From Streptomyces graminofaciens (GTDB taxonomy: Bacteria > Actinomycetota > Actinomycetes > Streptomycetales > Streptomycetaceae), in NCBI RefSeq assembly GCF_030294945.1, contig NZ_AP018448.1, positions 11,008,501-11,072,500 on the forward strand: a DNA stretch of 64,000 bases. Reading direction: 5' to 3'. Made by a program: the position numbers and the translations under genes. The notes beneath the pieces were generated by a model that saw only the letters and a list, made by a program, of their open reading frames with translations, was not told the origin of the DNA and ran no database searches. This document shows positions 16,638 through 25,187 of this stretch, in pieces (within the stretch, counting starts at the first letter, position 1; each line of letters opens with the position of its first letter).

Positions 16638-17027
16638 CTGTTCGGCGGCCTCTCGGGCGATCTGCTCGAACTGGGCGCCCATGGCCTCGCCGAGCGCCTG
16701 GGCGGCGGAGAGCGGGCGCACCATCACCGTGAACTCGTCGATCTTCCCGTCGTCGTCGAAGTGCAGGAAGTCGCATCCCTGGAGTTGCTTGCCGGCGACA
16801 GTGGCGGTGAAGACGAAGGCGTGATCGCGGCCGTCGGGGTTGGCGATCTCACGGATGTAGGTGAAGTCCTCGAAGACCCGGAGCACGCCGCGCAGGATCG
16901 CCGCGGTGATCGCCTTGCCCGGGTACGGCTTGAAGGTGACGGGGCTGGTGAAGACGACGTCGTCGGCCAGCAAAGCGGCCACAGCGTCCAGGTCGCCGCT
17001 CTCGACGGCCTTGCGGAAGGGATGCAT
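16635..17027 (-). CDS. SnoaL/NTF2-like protein
   Basis: 130 residues, complete. Starts MHPFRKAVESGDLDAVAALL and continues with the cone-shaped NTF2-like fold pattern (DDVVFTSPVTFKPYPGKA, VFTATVAGKQLQGCDFLHFD, DGKIDEFTVMVRPLSA). Such proteins bind small hydrophobic or polyketide-like ligands or act as cyclases/isomerases. It is divergent from a PadR regulator with 125 bp between; a candidate target of that regulator. Its former downstream partner is the broken FAD oxidoreductase. Confidence 0.85.
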   Translation of the reverse strand: MHPFRKAVESGDLDAVAALLADDVVFTSPVTFKPYPGKAITAAILRGVLRVFEDFTYIREIANPDGRDHAFVFTATVAGKQLQGCDFLHFDDDGKIDEFTVMVRPLSAAQALGEAMGAQFEQIAREAAEQ

Positions 17028-17115
17028 GAGCCCACCTTTGATACTCAGAAATATGAATAGGTGTGCTGGAGATTAGAGGGCCCGTTAGGGCTTGTCTACA
17101 GGAAAGGGGTAACCA

Positions 17116-17130
17116 TTAGTCACCTAGTTG
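17116..17130. promoter_or_regulatory. Candidate PadR operator, site 1
   Basis: TTAGTCACCTAGTTG (reverse: CAACTAGGTGACTAA) in the SnoaL/padR intergenic region, 23 bp before the padR ATG. It closely resembles CAACTAGGCACCTAGT at 19365-19380. Confidence 0.5.
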
Positions 17131-17152
17131 ATTAATCTGCTAGCGTGCACCC

Positions 17153-17728
17153 ATGGCTTTGCGGAACGCGGTGATGGCCGCGCTGTTGGAGGGCGAGGCG
17201 TCCGGGTACGACCTCGCGAAGGCGTTCGACGCGACGGTCGCCAACTTCTGGATGTCGACGCCTCAGCAGCTCTACCGGGAGCTGGATCGCATGGAGGCCG
17301 AAGGACTCGTCACGGCCCGTGTCGTCGAGCAGAAGCGCCGCCCCAACAAGCGACTGTTCTCCTTGACGGAGGCCGGGCGGAAGGCCGTCCACGCCTACAC
17401 CGCCGAGCCCTTGGGCAAACCGGCGGTGATCCGGGACGAGTTGCTTGTCAAGGTGCAGTGCCTGGACGCGGGCGACATGGAAGCGGTCCGGACCGCCATC
17501 ACCGAGCGCATGGAGTGGGCCACTGCCAAGCTGGCCCGCTACGAGCGGCTCCGGCAGCGCCTGCTCGACGGGCGCTCCGAGGAGGCGTACTTCGCCGAGG
17601 CCGAGCGCATCGGCCCGTATCTCACCTTGCTGCGCGGGATGTCGTTCGAGCGGGAGAACCTCCAGTGGGGGGACATGGCGCTGCGCAGGCTCGAACAGCG
17701 CACGGCCGCGCTCCGGGCCGACGGCTGA
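17153..17728 (+). CDS. PadR-family transcriptional regulator
   Basis: 191 residues. N-terminal winged helix characteristic of PadR: AVMAALLEGEASGYDLAKAF, YRELDRMEAEGLV, RRPNKRLFSLTEAGRKAV; C-terminal Vir_C-type helical domain (RYERLRQRLLDGRSEEAYF) for dimerisation. PadR proteins repress neighbouring genes in response to phenolic or drug-like ligands. Divergent from the SnoaL gene, and a near-identical operator-like site also stands before the SGNH hydrolase gene, so it may control both. Confidence 0.9.
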   Translation: MALRNAVMAALLEGEASGYDLAKAFDATVANFWMSTPQQLYRELDRMEAEGLVTARVVEQKRRPNKRLFSLTEAGRKAVHAYTAEPLGKPAVIRDELLVKVQCLDAGDMEAVRTAITERMEWATAKLARYERLRQRLLDGRSEEAYFAEAERIGPYLTLLRGMSFERENLQWGDMALRRLEQRTAALRADG

Positions 17729-17798
17729 CTGCGGCGGCCCCACCCACACAATCAGGCAACAAAGTTAGTATCTGGACGGTCGTGAGCAGCCCGGCCTC

Positions 17799-18425
17799 TC
17801 AGGGGTCGTCGGTCTGTGTCCGAGCGAGGACCGGCTGCGGTTCCTTGTCGGCGGGATTGCGATGCAGTCCCTTGCGGTCGTAGAACCGGGTCACGCCGAA
17901 GCCGAAGAGGCACGCGACCGCGAGTCCCAGGCCCAGGATCACCCAGCCTCGGGGCAGTCCGGCGTCGCCCTGGGCGTCGTAGTAGAGGATGGAGCGGGCG
18001 ACGCCGGTGATCTGACGCAGGGGCTGGAACTCGCCGGGGGTGCGGTGGAAGCCGGGGAGTGCCTGGAGGGGGACTTGGCGCCGGACGTCGGTACCGCCAT
18101 GGCGATGTAGAAGATCGTGATGAACAGCCATCCCCGGCATGAGCGTGCTGCTGAGGGCCAGGGTCTGTACCCGGGGCGCTCGCAGTAGCGGGCTGTGGAT
18201 CCGCAGCGTGCCCATGTCGCTGTGGGCGTAGCCGACGGCGTGGTCCACCTGGCCGCTCGCGCCCTCGTCCGCGCCGGCCAGCAGATGAGCAGCTTGTGGA
18301 GGTGACTGGCGGGGTCGATGTTGGACTGACGTAGAACACGGTGAACAGCAGTGCCACGACGTCTACGACCACGTCGCTGACGATCCGCAGACGCTTCGCG
18401 CGCAGTACGCGAAGGGATGGATGTC
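17799..18425 (-). pseudogene. Remnant of a YhgE/Pip-like (DUF3533-type) membrane protein
   Basis: Minus-strand pieces in shifting frames: VVVDVVALLFTVFYVS near 18350, SNIDPASHLHKL, VDHAVGYAHSDMGTLRIHSP, LFITIFYIAMAVPTSGA, then PLQALPGFHRTPGEFQPLRQ and ITGVARSILYYDAQGDAGLP, ending in the membrane helix GWVILGLGLAVACLFGFGVT before a basic tail. This is the C-terminal half of an ABC-2/YhgE-like protein, frameshifted several times with the middle missing. Not functional. Confidence 0.65.
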
Positions 18426-18499
18426 ACTCATTTCCAGCTCCCGTCCGGTGAAGAGCAGTTCAGCACGAGGAGCCGCCGGCGTCGTCGCAAGCCGGAGCA

Positions 18500-19306
18500 T
18501 CACACCGATGGGGAGGTTTCCCCAGCGGACGCGGCCACCGGAAGCAGCGCCGGCCGCTTGGCCTGGCGGCCGTCGCCGGAGGAACGGCCACGCAGGCGGC
18601 GGCCGATCCAAGGGCCGAGGAAGGTGCCGGCCCAGCGCAGTTCGGCACCCACGGTCCTCCGGACAGAGATGTCTGTCCCCGCGGCCGGAAGGGGAAGGGT
18701 CCACTTGTCGTCGCTGCCCGGCAGACCGAGCGCCTGGGCCACGGCAGCCGCGATGCGCGTGTGTCCCAGCGGGCCGGCGTGCAGCCGGTCAGCACTCCAC
18801 AACCGCGGATCGGTCGCCGCCGCGTGCGCGGCCGTCTCCGCCACCACCACGCCGTGGCGGTCGGCGGCCTCCCGGATGCGCGCGTTGAGTGCGAGAACAC
18901 GGTGACCGATCGGGCGGGCCAACGGCGTGATACGCCCGACATCGGGAAACATGAGGGTCGCGACGGTGGCGCCCTGCGCCGTGAGGGCGGCGAACATCGC
19001 CTCAACATGGCCGGCCACCTCGTCGAGGTCGCAGCCCGGGCGCAACACATCGTTGACACCAGCCACCACCGTGGCGAGGTCGGGCCGCATCGCGAGAGCC
19101 GGAGCCAGCTGCTCGGCGCGCACCTGACCGGCCTTACGGCCGCGCACCGCGAGGTTGGCGTAGAGCAGGCCTGGGCTGTGGCGGGCGACCTGCTCGGCGA
19201 GCCGGTCCGCCCAGCCCCGAAGACCACGGACGTCGTCGCCGTCCCCGAGCCCCTCGGTGTGACTGTCACCCAGGGCGACATAGCGCAGATACCCACTGCT
19301 CGACAC
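18500..19306 (-). CDS. SGNH/GDSL-family hydrolase
   Basis: 268 residues. Block I YVALGDSHTEGLGDGD (nucleophile Ser in GDSH), Gly in block II (NLAVRGRKAGQ), block III VVAGVNDVLRPG (Asn), and block V DRLHAGPLGH (Asp and His) are all present, so it should be an active esterase/lipase. No signal peptide; the last ~60 residues are basic and rich in Arg/Ala. Monocistronic on the minus strand, with a PadR-like operator 59 bp upstream of the ATG. Confidence 0.9.
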   Translation of the reverse strand: MSSSGYLRYVALGDSHTEGLGDGDDVRGLRGWADRLAEQVARHSPGLLYANLAVRGRKAGQVRAEQLAPALAMRPDLATVVAGVNDVLRPGCDLDEVAGHVEAMFAALTAQGATVATLMFPDVGRITPLARPIGHRVLALNARIREAADRHGVVVAETAAHAAATDPRLWSADRLHAGPLGHTRIAAAVAQALGLPGSDDKWTLPLPAAGTDISVRRTVGAELRWAGTFLGPWIGRRLRGRSSGDGRQAKRPALLPVAASAGETSPSV

Positions 19307-19364
19307 GGGGCCGACCGCCTCTCGTCAACGCTGCTGATAGACGTGGCACACGGCCATCGCTAAA

Positions 19365-19380
19365 CAACTAGGCACCTAGT
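19365..19380. promoter_or_regulatory. Candidate PadR operator, site 2
   Basis: CAACTAGGCACCTAGT: palindrome ACTAGG-CA-CCTAGT, sharing CAACTAGG and CTA with the site in front of padR. Lies upstream of the SGNH hydrolase gene. Confidence 0.5.
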
Positions 19381-19577
19381 CGCATTGTTGAATATGAGGA
19401 TAGCTGCGGGCTCACCTTCCTGCAAAGTGACGCCGCTCAGGCACAACGAGGACACGGTCGGCTTCACCACTGCCCGCCGTTTCGCGCCGAACCGCCCGTA
19501 CCGGGTCACCTTCAACGGTGGCGTCCACGCCCGGGCGACAACGCCTACTGCCAGGCCGCCATGCCCCCGGCTCACCT

Positions 19578-19595
19578 CCGGCTCTTGAGAGCCGG
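19578..19595 (-). terminator. Hairpin downstream of aldehyde dehydrogenase
   Basis: CCGGCTC-TTGA-GAGCCGG, 7-bp perfect stem with TTGA loop, 81 bp past the stop of the aldehyde dehydrogenase (minus strand). No U-tract, as is usual in actinobacteria. Confidence 0.5.
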
Positions 19596-19675
19596 GGACG
19601 GAGTTCACCCGGCCGATCCGGCCGGGAGGGCCCGCCGGCGGCGGCCGGGCGCTCGGAGCGGGCCCTGTCGAGGGA

Positions 19676-21136
19676 TCAGGCGAGGGAGATGACGACGGAC
19701 TTGGTCCTCGTGTACGCCTGCAGCGCCTCCGGCCCGGATTCGCGTCCGTAGCCGGACTGCTTGACGCCGCCGAAGGGCACGGCGGGATCGAGCATGGCCC
19801 AGTCGTTGACCCAGACGATGCCGGCGTCCAGTCGCGCGGCGACCCGATGGGCGCGCGCCAGGTCGGAAGTCTGCAGACCGGCGGCGAGTCCGTACGGCGT
19901 GCTGTTCGCCAGCGTGATCGCCTCTTCCTCGGTGTCGAAGGGCTGAACCGTCAGCACCGGGCCGAAGATCTCCTCCTGGACGGTGCGGGCGTCGTTGTCC
20001 AGGCCGGCGATGACGGTGGGCTTGTAGTAGTAACCGCCGTTGAGTTCCATGCGCTCACCGCCGACGACGACGCGGCCGCCGTCCTCGACGGCCGCTTTCA
20101 CGAAGCGCTCGACGTTCTCCACGTGCCGCTCGCCGGCCATCGGCCCGACGACGGTGGCCGGGTCGAAGGGGTCGCCGACGGGGACCGCCGGAACCGCGTC
20201 GGCGAGGATGCCCAGCGTGGTGTCGTACAGGGACCGGTGGACCAGCAGCCGGGGTCCGCCCATGCAGAACTGTCCGGTGTTGAAGACGAAGGCCTTGATG
20301 ATCGCGCCGATCGCCTTCCCGACGTCGGCGTCCTCGAAGACGATGTGCGGCGCGTTGCCACCCAACTCCATGGTGACCGGCTTGAGTTGTTCGCCGGCCG
20401 TGCTCGCCGCCAGGCGGCCGACCCTCGTCGACCCGGTAAAGGCGATCTTGTCGACGCCCGGATGACGCAGCAGTGCCTCACCCAGGACGGGGCCGCTGCC
20501 GGTGACGACGTTCACCACACCCGCGGGAACGCCGGCGTCGGCGAGGATCTCCGCCATCAGCAGCGCGCTGAGGGGGGTCTCGTCGGCCGGTTTGTGGACG
20601 ATGGTGTTGCCGGCCGCCAGGGCGGGGGCGAACTTCGACGTGCTCAGGATCAACGGGAAGTTGAACGGGGTGATCGCTCCCACCACGCCGATGGGCTCCC
20701 TGCGGGTGTAGGCGTGGGAGGGGAGGGGGATCTCTCGCGTGGCCCCGTCGATCGACTGCGCCAGCGCCGAGTAGTACTCGTACGTCTCGGCCACGGTCTC
20801 CACGTCGACCGCTCGGCTGAGCGAGACGGGCTTGCCGACGTCGAGGCTCTCCACGGCGGCGATCTCGTCCGCCCGTTCGCGCACCAGATCGGCCACCCGG
20901 TGCAGCACCCGGGCGCGCTCGCGGGCGGGTGTCCGGGGCCAGGGCCCCGCGTCGAAGGCCTCGCGGGCGGCGGCCACCGCGGCGGCGACATCCGCCCCGT
21001 CGGCCTCCGCGACCGTGGTGACGACTCTGCCGGTGGACGGGTCGACGACGTCGCGCCGCTCCTTGGACTCCGCGTCCCGCCACTCTCCGCCGATGAACAG
21101 CCTGCCCGGTTCGATGTGCGGTCGCTGCACGCTCAT
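19676..21136 (-). CDS. NAD(P)-dependent aldehyde dehydrogenase
   Basis: 486 residues, full length. Catalytic Glu in the VTMELGGNAP segment and nucleophile Cys in FNTGQFCMGG; cofactor binding FTGSTRVGR and PFNFPLILSTSKFAPAL. Oxidises an aldehyde to the acid. Starts MSVQRPHIEPGRLFIGGEW. Transcribed divergently from the secreted SMP-30-like protein; a 9-bp-arm inverted repeat stands 47 bp upstream of its start. With the second aldehyde dehydrogenase at 22.6 kb (clearly different in sequence) it frames a small aldehyde/alcohol utilisation block. Confidence 0.94.
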   Translation of the reverse strand: MSVQRPHIEPGRLFIGGEWRDAESKERRDVVDPSTGRVVTTVAEADGADVAAAVAAAREAFDAGPWPRTPARERARVLHRVADLVRERADEIAAVESLDVGKPVSLSRAVDVETVAETYEYYSALAQSIDGATREIPLPSHAYTRREPIGVVGAITPFNFPLILSTSKFAPALAAGNTIVHKPADETPLSALLMAEILADAGVPAGVVNVVTGSGPVLGEALLRHPGVDKIAFTGSTRVGRLAASTAGEQLKPVTMELGGNAPHIVFEDADVGKAIGAIIKAFVFNTGQFCMGGPRLLVHRSLYDTTLGILADAVPAVPVGDPFDPATVVGPMAGERHVENVERFVKAAVEDGGRVVVGGERMELNGGYYYKPTVIAGLDNDARTVQEEIFGPVLTVQPFDTEEEAITLANSTPYGLAAGLQTSDLARAHRVAARLDAGIVWVNDWAMLDPAVPFGGVKQSGYGRESGPEALQAYTRTKSVVISLA

Positions 21137-21182
21137 GCCCGCTCGCCTTCCCGGTGCGGCGCGAAGCCGTCACCGTACTCAC

Positions 21183-21206
21183 GCCGGTCGCGCCACTGCG
21201 ACCGGC
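21183..21206. promoter_or_regulatory. Perfect 9-bp inverted repeat upstream of aldehyde dehydrogenase
   Basis: GCCGGTCGC-GCCACT-GCGACCGGC. Either an operator or a 5' leader hairpin; its position 47 bp before the start suits repression. Confidence 0.45.
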
Positions 21207-21503
21207 AGGTTTTCGGATGATGGCCCAGCGGTGACGGCCTGGACAGAGAGCCGGGAGGCGAGCGCTGGAAGTAAGGACGAATGACGTATCTCGTGCGCGA
21301 CGTTCGGCCTTGCGAGGTCGGTCTGGTGTCGAGTGGCGCGCCTTCGCGGTCGTGCTCCCACCCGCCCGGCGGCTTTCCGTCCGATGGACTGAGGAGAGTC
21401 AGGACATTCGTCGCTGTGCACAGGTACTTGAACTCTCAAGAATTGATCCAGGAGCCCAGCCGGACCGGCACGGCCCGTCTTGTTTTCCGTGGAAGGACGA
21501 TCG

Positions 21504-22448
21504 ATGACAGGTTCTCTCGCACGCAGGCAGCTTCTCGGCGCGGGCATCGCCCTGGGAGCGACGGCCCTGATCGGTGGTACGGCACAGGCCGCCCCGGGCA
21601 CCGCCGGATCCTGGCCCAAGGAGTTCTCGCTGCCCAACGGCTGGGGGCCGGAGGGAGTCGCGATCGGCTCCGGGCCGTACGCCTACTTCGGATCGATCGC
21701 CACCGGCGGCGTGTACCGGGTGAACCTCGCGAGCGGCAAGGGCAAGGTCGTCCACCGCGGCCTGGGGCGCATGACGGTCGGCCTGAAGGTCGACTCCTGG
21801 GGCCGGCTGTTCCTGGCCGGCGGCAGCAGTGGTGAACTGCGGGTCGTCGACGCCCACAGTGGTGCGCTGCTCGCCAACCACGTGGTCGCCGGAGAGAACA
21901 GTTTCGTCAACGACGTTCTGCTCACCCGCGACGCCGCTTGGTTCACCGAGTCGTTCAGCGCACAGCTGTTCAAGCTGCCCCTGGGCAGGCAGGGCCGCAT
22001 CGGCGCCCCGGAGAGCCTCACGCTGAGCGGTGACTGGGTGCAGTCCGGTTTCACGTCCAACGGCATCTCGCTCACGCCCGACGGTAGCGCCCTGCTCGTC
22101 ACCAACGCGGCCGCGGACGGCGGATCACTGATGCGCGTCAACCCCCGCACCGGCGTGGCCCGCAAGGTGGACCTGGGTGACACGACGCTGCCCAGCGGCG
22201 ACGGGCTGGTGCTCATCGGCCGCACTCTCTACGTGGTCCAGCCCAACCCCAACCAGGTGGACGTGATCCGGCTCAACCGGTCGGGCACAAGGGGCACCGC
22301 GATCGGGGTGATCAGGGACGACCGCTTCGACCTGCCCACCACGGCCGCCGCGTACAAGGGTCGGCTCTACCTGCCCAACTCCCGCTTCACCACCCCGGGC
22401 CGGGACGAGAACACCCCTTACAACGCGGTGTCCGTGCCGTTGGTGTGA
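21504..22448 (+). CDS. Secreted SMP-30/gluconolactonase-like beta-propeller protein
   Basis: 314 residues from ATG with GGAAGGA upstream. The N-terminus MTGSLARRQLLGAGIALGAT has a Tat-like RR motif and an AQA-A cleavage site near residue 30. The mature part has repeated propeller blades: NGWGPEGVAIGSGPYAYFGS, LKVDSWGRLFLAGGSSGELR, LTPDGSALLVTNAA, LYVVQPNPNQVDVIRL. Related proteins are extracellular lactonases or sugar-acid binding proteins; the metal ligands are not certain. Stands alone between two convergent/divergent aldehyde dehydrogenases. Confidence 0.82.
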   Translation: MTGSLARRQLLGAGIALGATALIGGTAQAAPGTAGSWPKEFSLPNGWGPEGVAIGSGPYAYFGSIATGGVYRVNLASGKGKVVHRGLGRMTVGLKVDSWGRLFLAGGSSGELRVVDAHSGALLANHVVAGENSFVNDVLLTRDAAWFTESFSAQLFKLPLGRQGRIGAPESLTLSGDWVQSGFTSNGISLTPDGSALLVTNAAADGGSLMRVNPRTGVARKVDLGDTTLPSGDGLVLIGRTLYVVQPNPNQVDVIRLNRSGTRGTAIGVIRDDRFDLPTTAAAYKGRLYLPNSRFTTPGRDENTPYNAVSVPLV

Positions 22449-22468
22449 CGTACGGCCGGAATACGGCT

Positions 22469-22499
22469 GGACCCCGTCCGCTCGAAGCGGGCGGGGTCC
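22469..22499. terminator. Hairpin terminator 1 (SMP-30 side)
   Basis: GGACCCCGTCCGCT pairs with AGCGGGCGGGGTCC through one G-T pair; a ~14-bp stem with a very short loop, 21 bp after the SMP-30-like gene's stop. Preceded by ACGTACGGCCGGA, which is repeated before hairpin 2. Confidence 0.75.
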
Positions 22500-22519
22500 G
22501 TTGCTCTGACGTACGGCCG

Positions 22520-22570
22520 GAGTGCGGCTGTACCCCGCCCACTCAAGGCCGGCGGGGTACAGCCGCACTC
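22520..22570. terminator. Hairpin terminator 2, 20-bp perfect stem
   Basis: The 20-base arm 22520-22539 is exactly complementary to 22551-22570 with an 11-base loop. Located between convergent genes, 8 bp past the stop of the minus-strand aldehyde dehydrogenase. It works on both strands. Confidence 0.8.
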
Positions 22571-22577
22571 GCCGTTT

Positions 22578-24059
22578 CTATCCGTGCGACGTGATGGTGT
22601 GCGCTTCGGTGAAGGAGAGCAGGCCCTCCGAGCCCATCTCCCGTCCGATGCCACTCTGGCGGAAGCCGCCGAAGGGAGCCCGGTCGTCGCACGCGACGGC
22701 GTTGGCGTGGTTGATCCAGGTGGTGCCGGTACGCAGCCTTTCCGCGATCCTGCCCGCGTGGGCGGGATCGCCGCTCCAGACCGAGGAGCACAGTCCCGAC
22801 CAGTCGTTGTTGACCCGGTCCACCACGGAATCGACGTCGTCGAAAGGCAGGATCGGCAGGGCGGGGCCGAACTGCTCCTCGGTGACGATCCGCAAGCGGG
22901 GGTCGGGGTCGAGGACGAGTGCGGGACGCAGGAAGTGGCCCGCGGAGGTGGCGGCGCCGGGGGCCAGGGTGCCCCGTTCGCGCACCTCGGCTCCGGCGTC
23001 GGCGGCCTCGGCCAGCATGGCGGTGACTTTGTCGCGTTGGGCGGCGCTGTTGAGCGGGCCCATGGTCGAGGCGGGATCGGTTCCCGCGCCCACGCGATGG
23101 GTGTCGAGGGCGGAGGTCAGCGCGTCGACGAGCTCGTCGTAGCGGGAGCGATGGACGTACACCCGTTTGACCGCCATGCAGACCTGGCCGCTGGTCAGGA
23201 AAGCGCCCTGGACGAGCCGTCCGATGTGCTCCTGGTCGAGTACGGCGTCGTCGAGGACGATCGCGGGGTCGTTGCCGCCGAGTTCGAGCGTCACCGAGGC
23301 GAGGTTCTGTGCGGCGGCCGCCATGATGTGCTTGCCGGCGCCCGTGCTACCGGTGAAGACGATCTTTCGGACACGAGGGTCGGTGAGCAGTGGGGCGACC
23401 GCGTCGTTGCTGCCCGTGACGACGTTCAGCACCCCCGCCGGGAGCCCCGCGGCGAACAGCTCCAGCGTGCGCACCATGGCCAGCGGCACGGTGGGCGGGG
23501 GCTTGACCACGGCTGTGTTCCCGGCGAGCAGCGCGTACGGCAGGCTAGCCCCGAGGATGGCGATCGGCCAGTTGAACGGCACGATGACGGTGACCACGCC
23601 CGTGGGGAGCCGATGGATGTGCGAGGTCAGCGGCGGGCCGTCGAGGCGTCGTACCTGGTCGAGGGAGTCGGCCAGGTCGATCGCCGCCCGGGTGCGTGCG
23701 ACGAAAACCCCCATCTCCACCTGGCTCTCGAAGGAGACCTTGCCGTTCTCCCTGGTCATCAGGGCCGCCCGCTCGGCCTCACTGCCGTCGAGGAGGGTGA
23801 GCGCCTGGCCGATGATCTCCGCTCGCCGGCGTGCGGGCATCACTGCCCAGCTCGGGAACGCCGCGTCCGCGGCGGCTACCGCCGCCCGGGCCTGCTCAAC
23901 GGTGGCCGCTGCGGCATGACCGACGATCTGATCAGGGGCCGCAGGGTTGTGGACGGCCATCCAGTCTTCGGTCTCAACGGTCTTGCCGTCGATGAGCAGT
24001 CCGGTACGGACAGGTGCCGCCCAGGTCTCCGCCGGTGTGGTGTGGACTCTTTCGGACAT
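22578..24059 (-). CDS. Aldehyde dehydrogenase (benzaldehyde/vanillin-dehydrogenase-like)
   Basis: 493 residues from MSERVHTTPAETWAAP with GGAG upstream. Catalytic Glu in VTLELGGNDPAIV and Cys in FLTSGQVCMAVKRVYVH; cofactor motif FTGSTGAGKHI. The NDPAIVLDD and SGQVCMAVKR variants are typical of aromatic or betaine-like aldehyde dehydrogenases rather than the fatty-aldehyde type. Divergent from an IclR regulator with 284 bp between, so it is the likely target of that regulator. Confidence 0.92.
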   Translation of the reverse strand: MSERVHTTPAETWAAPVRTGLLIDGKTVETEDWMAVHNPAAPDQIVGHAAAATVEQARAAVAAADAAFPSWAVMPARRRAEIIGQALTLLDGSEAERAALMTRENGKVSFESQVEMGVFVARTRAAIDLADSLDQVRRLDGPPLTSHIHRLPTGVVTVIVPFNWPIAILGASLPYALLAGNTAVVKPPPTVPLAMVRTLELFAAGLPAGVLNVVTGSNDAVAPLLTDPRVRKIVFTGSTGAGKHIMAAAAQNLASVTLELGGNDPAIVLDDAVLDQEHIGRLVQGAFLTSGQVCMAVKRVYVHRSRYDELVDALTSALDTHRVGAGTDPASTMGPLNSAAQRDKVTAMLAEAADAGAEVRERGTLAPGAATSAGHFLRPALVLDPDPRLRIVTEEQFGPALPILPFDDVDSVVDRVNNDWSGLCSSVWSGDPAHAGRIAERLRTGTTWINHANAVACDDRAPFGGFRQSGIGREMGSEGLLSFTEAHTITSHG

Positions 24060-24181
24060 GTGACTCTCCAGAGGATCAGATGTGCCCCACCGTTCCGTGC
24101 CTCTGCGCCGTTCCCCGTCTCTCGGCGTGCAGGACGTCGATGACCAGGAAGCGCGAGAAGGAGGGGGCGATGACGCCTGTC

Positions 24182-24292
24182 GGACAATCATCCGTCTGGC
24201 GGACAGCTTTGGGTCAGCGTCACTTCGGACACTTCCGGTGTCAACCCCTTCGCTGGGAAGTCCCGCCTGAACTTATGTCCGCAGCACGGACA
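24182..24292. promoter_or_regulatory. GGACA-rich control region between aldehyde dehydrogenase and IclR
   Basis: GGACA occurs at 24182, 24201, 24227 and 24288, and the third copy forms the inverted pair GACAC-TTCCG-GTGTC (24228-24242). Such clustering in the shared intergenic region of a regulator and its divergent target suggests operator half-sites. Confidence 0.35.
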
Positions 24293-24343
24293 CCGTTAGG
24301 CTGCCTGTGGGAACCCATAGCTCGACCGCAGCCGAGGAGTCGC

Positions 24344-25135
24344 GTGCCACGCCAGGGAACAGGACCGGATTTCATCGAGGCATTGGCCAGAGGGCTCGAG
24401 GTCATTGCCGCGTTTCCGCCCGGGCAGCCGCAGATGTCACTGGCTCAGGTCGCCGGCGCCACCGGGCTCGCCAGGCCGACCGCCCGCAGGATTCTGCTGA
24501 CCCTGGAGGAACTGGGCTATGTCCGCTCGTGTGAGGCGGGGTTCGCGCTGACCCCCAGGGTGCTCGAACTCGGGGTCGCCTACGTACGCTCCATGGGTCT
24601 GTGGGACATCGCGCGGCCCCATATGGAGCGCCTGGTGGAGCGAACCGGCGAGTCGTGCTCCGTGGCTCAGCTGGACGGATCGGACATCATCTATGTGGCA
24701 CGGGTGGCTGTCCCCAAGCTCGTGACCCTGTCGGTGCAGATCGGAACGCGGTTTCCGGCTCTGCAGACCTCTCTGGGAAAGGTACTGCTGGCAGCCTTGC
24801 GGGCCGATGAGCTGAAGCAGGTGCTCGCCGAGCCTTCCCGTTCGGGGCTGACGCCGTGCTGGCAGCCCGACCTCGGCGAACGTGACGCGGCCCTGCGCGA
24901 GGTGCGAGCACGGGGATGGGCGCTGACGGACCAGCAGTTGGCGCCCGGTATCCGGTCGGTCGCGGCCCCGCTGCGTGACGGCTCCGGCCAGGTCATCGCG
25001 GCGCTCAATGTCAACTGTCACGCGGCCGAGACACCGGTCGAGCGACTTGTCGAGGAGCATCTGCCACGGCTGTTGCAGACGGCGGGGGACATCAGTGCGG
25101 ATTTCGCCCGTGTCGCCGCGGTGCCGCAGGCCTGA
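24344..25135 (+). CDS. IclR-family transcriptional regulator
   Basis: 263 residues from GTG with GAGGAG. N-terminal winged helix (FIEALARGLEVIAAFPPGQP, LAQVAGATGLARPTARRILL, EELGYVRS) and the IclR effector domain (HMERLVERTGESCSVAQLDG, GTRFPALQTSLGKVLLAAL, GWALTDQQLAPGIRSVAAPL), ending in NVNCHAA. PcaR/PobR-like members respond to aromatic acids. Divergent from the aldehyde dehydrogenase and followed by a convergent SDR. Confidence 0.92.
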   Translation: MPRQGTGPDFIEALARGLEVIAAFPPGQPQMSLAQVAGATGLARPTARRILLTLEELGYVRSCEAGFALTPRVLELGVAYVRSMGLWDIARPHMERLVERTGESCSVAQLDGSDIIYVARVAVPKLVTLSVQIGTRFPALQTSLGKVLLAALRADELKQVLAEPSRSGLTPCWQPDLGERDAALREVRARGWALTDQQLAPGIRSVAAPLRDGSGQVIAALNVNCHAAETPVERLVEEHLPRLLQTAGDISADFARVAAVPQA

Positions 25136-25187
25136 GGAGCCACTGCCCCTACACGGACCTGAGGGCCGTCGAGGGGCCGCGTGTGCG

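Larger units (their letters stand above)
19307..19675. other. Intergenic region between SGNH hydrolase and aldehyde dehydrogenase
   Basis: 369 bp. Holds the PadR-like operator at 19365-19380 and, toward the aldehyde dehydrogenase 3' end, the hairpin at 19578-19595. Frames open in both directions here (about 65-80 codons) show no family features; I do not call them. Confidence 0.5.

Noticed and set aside
19360..19608. Frames on both strands in the SGNH/aldehyde dehydrogenase gap, possibly an IS200/IS605 end with the hairpin
   Set aside because: No TnpA or TnpB residues could be recognised; the hairpin is explained as a terminator.
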